From Armatimonadota bacterium (GTDB lineage: Bacteria; Armatimonadota; UBA5829; DTLH01), in NCBI GenBank assembly GCA_029551395.1, contig JAKPFN010000064.1, positions 1 to 36,678 of the forward strand: DNA of 36,678 nucleotides, written 5' to 3'. A program made the position numbers and the translations under genes. Below, piece by piece: positions 30,951-36,678 of the stretch (position 1 is the stretch's first letter; each line of letters starts with the position of its first letter). The notes beneath the pieces are model-generated. The model worked only from the letters and a program-made list of their open reading frames with translations. It ran no database searches and was not told the origin of the DNA.

Positions 30951-32501
30951 GTGCTTCAATCAGTCATTCGCTCACGATTGACTCTGCTTTTATGGGGGTA
31001 TTCATTTCAATATAATCTGGAGATATACAACCAAGTGCAACCTGCAATTGATTCAATAGAACCAATAATCTTCATTGGAGCACTGCTAGTTTTAATCAGT
31101 ATCGTCGTAAGCAGAGTTTCTGCACGGCTTGGCGTACCTGCCTTGCTATTATTCCTCATCTTAGGTATGATTGCCGGTTCTGAAGGACCTGGAGGGATCG
31201 ATTTTGATGACCCTGAAATTGCCAGATCCATCGGTGTTGTTGCTCTTGCGCTTATACTCTTTGCTGGTGGCCTCGATACCAACTGGCAAAGCGTGCGTCC
31301 AGTGCTTTGGCATAGTCTGAAACTTGCTACAATTGGAGTCCTGCTCACAGCCCTGTTATTAGGATGGTTCGTAAGCATCGTTACCCCATTTTCACTTCTA
31401 GAAGGACTTCTGCTTGGTTCGATTGTTTCATCAACAGACGCTGCTGCTGTGTTTGCTGTGCTCAGGTCTAAAAATGTAAGACTTCGCGGCAATCTTAAAC
31501 CATTACTTGAGCTTGAATCCGGCAGTAATGACCCAATGGCCGTTTTTCTGACTCTAGGGTTTATCGGACTTATTACAAAGTCAGTGCCTTCACTTATAAG
31601 CCTTGTCCCAATGTTTGTCCTGCAGATGCTGCTTGGTGCATTGATTGGATATATTGCAGGCAGAACTATGATCTACATCGTCAACAATTTGAGGCTCGAA
31701 TACGAAGGTCTCTATCCAGTGCTGACTTTTGCGCTTATTCTAATCTTCTACAGTGGTGCAACTATCATAGGAGGCAATGGCTTCTTAACGGTTTATCTGG
31801 CTGGAATCATAATGGGCAACAATGAGTTTATACATAAACGAAGCCTGATTCGTTTCCATGACGGAATTGCGTGGTTGATGCAAATCTCGATGTTTTTAAC
31901 CCTTGGCCTGTTTGTCTTTCCATCAGAATTACTGCCGTTAACAGGGATTGGTCTTCTGGTCTCTGTAGTCCTTATGTTTCTTGCCAGACCTGCAGGTGTA
32001 TTCATTACACTCATTTTCTCATCAATAAATCTCCGGGAAAAACTGCTTATTTCCTGGGTAGGACTGAGAGGCGCAGTCCCTATTATCCTTGCCACATTTC
32101 CACTTACTGCTGGAATAGAACAGGCGGATATGATTTTTAACCTGGTGTTCTTTATTGTTCTTACATCCGCGCTTTTCCAAGGCTCATCTATCCCGATAGT
32201 CGCCAAATGGCTGCGTGTCGATGCTCCTTTGGAACAAGAAGAGGAAGAAACGCCAAAAGCTGAAGAAGGTAAGCCTATCATATACAGGCTGGGTGAAATC
32301 CGTGTACCTGAAGATTCTAATCTGGTAAATAAACGAATTGTTGAAGCTAGAATACCTGAAGCAGTAGAAATTGTCTTGATAGGTCGAGGCAACCAAATCA
32401 TCACTCCTACCGGCTCCACAATCATTAAACCTGACGATGTGCTTTTAATACTAGCTGATGAGGATTCTCTTAAACAGCTAATGGAGATGCTGGAACCGTA
32501 A
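30951..32501 (+). CDS. NhaP2/CvrA-type K+/H+ antiporter with C-terminal TrkA_C domain
   Basis: This protein of up to 516 residues is a CPA1-type cation/proton antiporter of the inner membrane, about 12 helices, closest in pattern to NhaP2. Family stretches include GVPALLLFLILGMIAGSEGPGGI, LILFAGGLDTNW, GSIVSSTDAAAVFAVLR, LELESGSNDPMAVFL (the Asp of the ion site) and SWVGLRGAVPIILATFPL. Residues about 445-515 form a TrkA_C (RCK_C) domain (GEIRVPEDSNLVNKRI) that binds a regulatory ligand. The start is doubtful. GTG 30951 has no ribosome site; GTG 31035 (MQPAIDSIEPIIF) fits family length better and has GGAG 12 bases upstream. It begins the antiporter-stress block. Confidence 0.9.
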   Translation: MLQSVIRSRLTLLLWGYSFQYNLEIYNQVQPAIDSIEPIIFIGALLVLISIVVSRVSARLGVPALLLFLILGMIAGSEGPGGIDFDDPEIARSIGVVALALILFAGGLDTNWQSVRPVLWHSLKLATIGVLLTALLLGWFVSIVTPFSLLEGLLLGSIVSSTDAAAVFAVLRSKNVRLRGNLKPLLELESGSNDPMAVFLTLGFIGLITKSVPSLISLVPMFVLQMLLGALIGYIAGRTMIYIVNNLRLEYEGLYPVLTFALILIFYSGATIIGGNGFLTVYLAGIIMGNNEFIHKRSLIRFHDGIAWLMQISMFLTLGLFVFPSELLPLTGIGLLVSVVLMFLARPAGVFITLIFSSINLREKLLISWVGLRGAVPIILATFPLTAGIEQADMIFNLVFFIVLTSALFQGSSIPIVAKWLRVDAPLEQEEEETPKAEEGKPIIYRLGEIRVPEDSNLVNKRIVEARIPEAVEIVLIGRGNQIITPTGSTIIKPDDVLLILADEDSLKQLMEMLEP

Positions 32502-32548
32502 ACCTTTTAATTCTAAACATAATCAGCACAGCATTATGGAGATTGAAA

Positions 32549-33448
32549 ATGGCAAGGTTAGATAATTTGATGGTAGGAATAGACTTCTCACCTAGGTCGT
32601 TTGCTGCTGCTCAGATGGCTGTTGCGCTTGCTGCACCAACAGGAGCATCAGTAGAACTCGTCCATGTGGTTGAGACACAGTTATCAGACTCCGATGCTTT
32701 AATCTTGGGATTGAGTGTGAAAGATCTCCAGAATTTGCTTATCAAAGAAGTAGAAGTTACGCTCGACAAATTAGCTGAACAGTTGGAATACCAGAACCTC
32801 CATAAGACCATAACAGTCGGCAGTCCGGCAGTGGAACTTGCGAGGTTATCTGAGGAACATCGCTCTGATATCCTCATTGTTGGAGATACGGGAGCTGAGT
32901 CTTTGACGCTTCCTAGGGGCGTTGGGGCTACTGCTTACCGGCTTGTGGAACATGGCCCCCGCTATGTACTCGTTGTCAAGGCTGGTTATAGCGGTAAAAT
33001 ACGCTCAGTTGCTGCCGCCATCAGCTTTGTGCCAGTGGCAGATGACGTCATGCGGCAGGCATATCTCATCGCTCGGCTCTTCAAGGCAGAGCTTCATGTT
33101 GTTCGAGCCATTCCAGATATAACAGAACTACGATTCCGAATCGCTGTCCTTCCATTTGACCTGGAGCATATAATAAGTGAGTCAGAAAATTACAATAAAC
33201 TACGACTTGAAGACTTTGTCAGCAAATACAACATCGATGATGTAGCAGTAAAAATCTCCATTTTATCCGGCAAGCCTGGTCAGGTGCTCGTGGAGTATCT
33301 TCAGAATGAGAATATCGATGTTGTTGTAATTGGCACAGGTACATCTTACAGAGTCGCAGGCTTCCCTATTGGAAGCACTACTCACAGCGTGTTGAACCGC
33401 ACACTCTCGAATGTTTATGTAGTCAGATCATTGGAAACTGCGCCTTAA
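32549..33448 (+). CDS. Tandem universal stress protein (two UspA domains)
   Basis: This 299-residue cytoplasmic protein has two Usp domains, about residues 1-148 and 150-299. The start is ATG 32549 (MARLDNLMVGIDFSP), with GGAG seven bases upstream; the frame is open to a TTG two codons earlier. Domain 1 ends ILIVGDTGAESLTLPRGVGATAYRL, where the ATP-binding G-x2-G-x9-G(S/T) pattern is blurred. Domain 2 ends VVVIGTGTSYRVAGFPIGSTTHSVL, which keeps it better. So domain 2 may bind nucleotide while domain 1 is structural. It sits 47 bases after the NhaP2-like gene and is probably co-transcribed. Usp proteins beside antiporters often regulate transport in response to stress (inference). Confidence 0.9.
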   Translation: MARLDNLMVGIDFSPRSFAAAQMAVALAAPTGASVELVHVVETQLSDSDALILGLSVKDLQNLLIKEVEVTLDKLAEQLEYQNLHKTITVGSPAVELARLSEEHRSDILIVGDTGAESLTLPRGVGATAYRLVEHGPRYVLVVKAGYSGKIRSVAAAISFVPVADDVMRQAYLIARLFKAELHVVRAIPDITELRFRIAVLPFDLEHIISESENYNKLRLEDFVSKYNIDDVAVKISILSGKPGQVLVEYLQNENIDVVVIGTGTSYRVAGFPIGSTTHSVLNRTLSNVYVVRSLETAP

Positions 33449-33516
33449 CTACTTAAGCCTTATCGCAGGTTACACGATTGCCTGAAAGAAATTGGTTTAC
33501 AGCATCAGATTCATAT

Positions 33517-33546
33517 TTGGCGAGAGTCATCTGTATCCTGTATAAT
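33517..33546 (+). promoter_or_regulatory. Candidate promoter of the KefB-like gene
   Basis: TTGGCG (33517-33522) and a perfect TATAAT (33541-33546) are 18 bases apart. The leader to the start codon at 33876 would be about 320 bases and contains the CGTCATGC repeat cluster. Confidence 0.55.
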
Positions 33547-33598
33547 TAAAGTGGCGGCATCAGTTTATCTATTGGGTTCATGTTATGCTGCAAATAAC

Positions 33599-33716
33599 AC
33601 GTCATGCTGAACATAATAAATTATGCCGAACATAATAAATGCGTCATGCCGAACTCAATACGTCATGCCGAACTTGATTCGGCATCTCTTTTTAGATCCT
33701 GAAACGAGTTCAGGAT
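33599..33716. repeat. CGTCATGC(C/T)GAAC repeat cluster with two hairpins
   Basis: Three direct copies of CGTCATGC(C/T)GAAC, plus a degenerate ATGCCGAAC copy, are followed by two perfect 8-bp hairpins with 5-base loops: ATGCCGAA/TTCGGCAT (33665-33685) and ATCCTGAA/TTCAGGAT (33696-33716). Short intergenic elements with these exact phrases occur in many unrelated bacteria, as I recall. No gene is seen in 33449-33875. Confidence 0.75.
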
Positions 33717-33875
33717 GACGTTGAATACTTTTCGGGATGACGGTTACACATCTTAGGATGGTAGGGCACAAGGAAGTTTTGTGATAAATGACTCGCTAAA
33801 ATCAGCATTTTTATTCAGAGTTCTTGGAATTGGCTGCTCCGGTTTCCAGAAATGCATACAATATAGGAGGGCACA

Positions 33876-36251
33876 TTGACATTATCTCTCCACAGCTTGT
33901 TTGAGGAGATGGCATTGCTCCTGCTCGCTGCAATGGCGGCAGGAGTTCTTGCAGTTCGTTTACGTCAACCACTCATCATTGCATTCATCATTGTAGGCAT
34001 AATCTCAGGGCCAGTTGGATTCAACATTATCCGATCTACAGAGCAACTCACTTTTCTCGCGGAAATGGGTTTATCACTCCTGCTCTTTGTAGTCGGATTA
34101 AAGCTGGATCCGCAGTTGATCCGTAGAATGGGTACTGTCTCGCTCGCAACCGGGCTGGGACAGATGACCTTTACAGGTCTTATTGGTTTTACAATACTGC
34201 GGCTTATTGGTATGCCGCTGGTCACATCTATATATGTTGCAGGCGCACTTACTCTCTCCAGTACAATCCTCATTGTCAAGTTGCTTTCCGACAAACGCGA
34301 TACGGATTCTCTCTATGGTCGAATATCTATTGGATTCCTGATTGTAGATGATATTGTGGTCATAATGGCAATGATTGCATTGAGCGGATTCTCTGGAACA
34401 TTGACCGTGTCTCCAGCTATGCAAGCATTGCTGATCATTTTGAAAGGTACTGGGCTGTTCCTGAGCGTTTGGGCATTGAACAAGTTCATCTTCCCCAAAT
34501 TCCTTCCCGTCGTATCGCGTTCTATAGAACTACTATTGCTTTTTGGTATTACCTGGGCAGTTGCGCTTGCTGCAGCCAGCGAACTTCTCGGTTTCAACAA
34601 GGAAGTCGGCGCGTTCATAGCTGGTCTGTCATTGGCATCGACTATGTATCGCGACCTGTTGACCACAAAGCTTGCCAGCCTTCGGGATTTCCTATTGCTT
34701 TTCTACTTCCTTGAACTAGGCAGCCGTCTTGACTTGCATGCAGTAGGCTCGCAAATCTCGATTGCAATTATTTTGTCGCTCCTCGTTTTGATTGGCAAGC
34801 CGTTCATCGTTATGTTCATACTGGGAAAAATGGGATACCGCAAACGCACCGGGTTCATGGCTGGTCTTACTGTAGCACAGATAAGCGAATTTTCGCTCAT
34901 TCTAGCTGCTATGGGAGTTGAGGTAGGCCATTTGGATCAGAATGCACTTGGCTTAATAACCATGGTGCTTATGATAACTATGGGCATAGATGTCCATTTG
35001 ATCACACACGCACAGTCATTATACGATCGAGCACGCAATTACCTGAACATTTTCGAGCGTAAAAACTCATTCCAGGAAGATGATAGTATAAAAGACCTGA
35101 TAGATATCGGCGATGATTGCGTTATTTTGATTGGACTTGGCCGCTATGGAAGCAAGATTTTTGCACAGCTTACCAGCCGAGGACGTAAGACTATCGGTAT
35201 GGATTTTGATCCTGAGACAGTCAAGGCATGGAATGCTAAAGGCGAAAAAGTAGTATTTGGAGACGCTGAAGACCCTGATTTCGCACACTTGCTTCCGCTT
35301 TCCAAAGCACGATGGGTGATAAGCTCTATTCGCGATAACCACCTCAACAACAGAATCATCACAGCTCTGCGCAATGAAGGCTACAAAGGACTCTTCGCAT
35401 GTGCTACTGAAGAATCACCAGTTCCTTCCAGCGAAAGACTCGACGAGAATGTTGACCTATTGTTTGATCCGTTTGAGGACTCTGCTGTTCAAGCTACCGA
35501 TCTTATTTTTACTACTGAGGAAGAGATTACAAAAAGAGCAATGGAAAAGCTAATTGATTCTATGTCTGATCACTATATCATCTGCGGTTACGGACGTATG
35601 GGTCAGCAGATTGTGAAGGACCTCACCCGCTATAACATTCCATGCGTGGTAGTAGAGTGGAACCCGGAACAGCTTCCAAAACTGCGCGAGCAGAACATCC
35701 CTCATATAGAGGGAAAAGCAAGCGAAGACTCTATACTTTTGAAAGCCGGCATCCAACGCGCAAAAGGTCTGATCGCAGTTGCACCATCCGATGAAGAAAA
35801 TGTCTTTATAGTCTTGACGGCCAAAGTCCTCAACCCAAGGTTGTTCATTGTGGCTCGCTCGATTCTGAAAGGCAACGAAGACAAACTCAAACACGCTGGA
35901 GCTGACATGGTAATGTCACCATACGTCTTAGGAGGCCGTCGTATGGCTGCCGCAGTCATTCGTCCTGAGGTCATGGACTTCCTTGATCTTGTAGTGCATA
36001 CTGATGGTCTGGAAACGGAAATGGCAAGCATCACAGTGCCGCAAGACTCTCGATGTATAGGGAAAACTCTTTCAACCCTTAACCTGTGGGAAAAGGCTGA
36101 AGTGACGCTGCTGGCAGTGAAGCGGTCAGGAGAAGACCTTCATGCTAACCCAAGCCCTTCATTCGTCATACATGAAAACGATGAACTGATTGTTATGGGT
36201 ACACCATCTCAGATAAACGCTGCCAAAGAACAGATATCAAGCTGTGACTGA
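33876..36251 (+). CDS. KefB-like cation:proton antiporter with two RCK_N domains and RCK_C
   Basis: This 791-residue CPA2-type antiporter starts at TTG 33876, with AGGAGG five bases upstream, so the TTG start is well supported. Residues 1-380 are about 12-13 membrane helices with IIAFIIVGIISGPVGF, ALTLSSTILIVKLLSD and ELLGFNKEVGAFIAGLSLAS. Two cytoplasmic TrkA_N (RCK_N) Rossmann domains follow: VILIGLGRYGSKIFAQL near residue 413 and YIICGYGRMGQQIVKDL near 565. A TrkA_C domain occupies about 705-791 (ITVPQDSRCIGKTLSTLNLW). Classic KefB/KefC have one RCK_N; the doubled arrangement recalls TrkA. NAD(H) binding could tie K+ efflux to redox state. It follows the Usp gene but has its own promoter and a long leader. 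Confidence 0.93.
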   Translation: MTLSLHSLFEEMALLLLAAMAAGVLAVRLRQPLIIAFIIVGIISGPVGFNIIRSTEQLTFLAEMGLSLLLFVVGLKLDPQLIRRMGTVSLATGLGQMTFTGLIGFTILRLIGMPLVTSIYVAGALTLSSTILIVKLLSDKRDTDSLYGRISIGFLIVDDIVVIMAMIALSGFSGTLTVSPAMQALLIILKGTGLFLSVWALNKFIFPKFLPVVSRSIELLLLFGITWAVALAAASELLGFNKEVGAFIAGLSLASTMYRDLLTTKLASLRDFLLLFYFLELGSRLDLHAVGSQISIAIILSLLVLIGKPFIVMFILGKMGYRKRTGFMAGLTVAQISEFSLILAAMGVEVGHLDQNALGLITMVLMITMGIDVHLITHAQSLYDRARNYLNIFERKNSFQEDDSIKDLIDIGDDCVILIGLGRYGSKIFAQLTSRGRKTIGMDFDPETVKAWNAKGEKVVFGDAEDPDFAHLLPLSKARWVISSIRDNHLNNRIITALRNEGYKGLFACATEESPVPSSERLDENVDLLFDPFEDSAVQATDLIFTTEEEITKRAMEKLIDSMSDHYIICGYGRMGQQIVKDLTRYNIPCVVVEWNPEQLPKLREQNIPHIEGKASEDSILLKAGIQRAKGLIAVAPSDEENVFIVLTAKVLNPRLFIVARSILKGNEDKLKHAGADMVMSPYVLGGRRMAAAVIRPEVMDFLDLVVHTDGLETEMASITVPQDSRCIGKTLSTLNLWEKAEVTLLAVKRSGEDLHANPSPSFVIHENDELIVMGTPSQINAAKEQISSCD

Positions 36252-36390
36252 TCACGCATAGCTTCAATGCTTTAGCGCAGTTGTTCAGGCTGTCTCAAAA
36301 ATGGTCACTCATCAAGTGTCACATATAATTCATTACAAAACAGATCAGAATCAGACTCTGATAAATATGCAGGAAAACACCATCTACCTA

Positions 36391-36508
36391 GTGTGGAGTG
36401 CGGCGGCTAGACGCCGCTTTGTTTTCCGACTATAAATGAGCTTACGAAATACAAAGCTAAGCTATCGGCAAAAAACAAAGCGGTCTCAAGCAGCCGCACT
36501 CCAAACAC
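36391..36508. repeat. MITE-like element with long imperfect inverted repeats
   Basis: The left arm (36391-36429) begins GTGTGGAGTGCGGCGGCT and contains CGCCGCTTTGTTTTCCGA. The right arm (36465-36508), read on the other strand, begins GTGTTTGGAGTGCGGCTGCT and contains CCGCTTTGTTTTTTGCCGA. The two pair over about 40 bases with small gaps around a 35-base centre. It has no coding capacity, so any movement would need a transposase supplied from elsewhere. The left arm alone can also form a GCGGCG/CGCCGC hairpin. Confidence 0.7.
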
Positions 36509-36564
36509 CTGTTCGCTAAAATATCCCAGAAATATCCCCGCTTTTTCTGTACTTTTTGCCCAAG

Positions 36565-36591
36565 TTGTTGTCTTATAATTATGGACAACAA
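36565..36591. promoter_or_regulatory. Palindrome overlapping a TATAAT box
   Basis: TTGTTGTC (36565-36572) and GACAACAA (36584-36591) form a perfect 8-bp inverted repeat with an 11-base centre that contains TATAAT. This is the layout of a repressor site over a promoter, for a gene beyond the window. The binding protein is unknown. Confidence 0.5.
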
Positions 36592-36678
36592 TAATCTCTG
36601 ATGGTTGGGGATCTACTCACCGAGTAATATCTCATAACAAGGTCGAAAAAAAACCTTGTATACAGCAGTAAACAAAGG

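Larger units (their letters stand above)
36252..36678. other. Non-coding right end of the window
   Basis: No gene is visible in either strand. Besides the inverted-repeat element (36391-36508) and the promoter-like palindrome (36565-36591), there is a 7-bp hairpin ACAAGGT/ACCTTGT at 36637-36659 enclosing a run of A residues. A gene may begin just beyond the window. Confidence 0.6.

Noticed and set aside
33599-33660. CRISPR-like array
   Set aside because: The units are about 13 bases, unevenly spaced by 15-30 bases of low-complexity DNA, and no cas genes are present.
33778-33795. Third Rex operator (TTTTGTGATAAATGACTC) before the KefB-like gene
   Set aside because: Only one half site matches; the second half lacks TCACAA.

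Overview
The window reads as a chromosomal segment of an anaerobic, hydrogen-metabolising bacterium. The prepilin at 16200-16916 has a type IV pilin leader followed by an ILFPVFA...AR...CLSNLRQLG stretch and an H-x9-DG motif. This style is very common in Armatimonadota and Planctomycetes-like genomes, so an Armatimonadota-type host is my best guess (inference, not proof). Folate-dependent TrmFO, Rex and an NAD-linked [FeFe] hydrogenase fit a strict or facultative anaerobe. I found no rRNA, tRNA or CRISPR array.

Layout. (1) 1-3030 is an accessory patch: dispersed hairpin repeats whose loops are all exactly 38 nt, two small unrecognised genes between them, a gene remnant, and an IS110-family transposase. 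(2) 3086-12921 (minus strand) is a tight ten-gene hydrogenase operon. In transcription order it encodes a DRTGG protein, an RsbW-like ATPase, a HydS-like sensory hydrogenase, a second DRTGG protein, a PHP phosphoesterase, a second GHKL ATPase, a thioredoxin-like [2Fe-2S] ferredoxin, HydC, HydB fused to an NfnB/GltD-like NAD(P)H oxidoreductase, and catalytic HydA. It ends in a strong terminator. A Rex-type operator lies upstream at 13231-13248. (3) 13260-16916 holds a PHP phosphoesterase and lipid kinase pair, a PRC-barrel/DUF2382 stress protein and the prepilin. (4) 17421-25913 (plus strand) holds topA with a long structured leader, a large PQQ-propeller protein, a membrane GT-C-like protein behind a leader that can hide its ribosome binding site, and trmFO. 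(5) 25927-27796 (minus) holds tgt, apparently starting at a non-AUG codon, and an HD hydrolase. (6) 27957-29860 is an AbiE-type toxin-antitoxin pair with two matching palindromic operators. (7) 30085-30778 is rex with its own probable operator. (8) 30951-36251 (plus) holds two different cation/proton antiporters flanking a tandem universal stress protein. (9) The right end is non-coding, with a MITE-like inverted repeat and a promoter-overlapping palindrome.

How it works together. HydABC should interconvert H2, NADH and ferredoxin, and the extra NfnB-like half of HydB suggests an NADPH branch. Rex, encoded 17 kb away, senses NADH/NAD+ and probably represses both itself and the hydrogenase operon. 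The HydS-like protein, which lacks the proton-relay cysteine, together with the two GHKL ATPases, the PHP protein and the DRTGG proteins, looks like a second, H2- or redox-sensing layer built into the same operon. The antiporter/Usp block looks like a K+/pH stress module.
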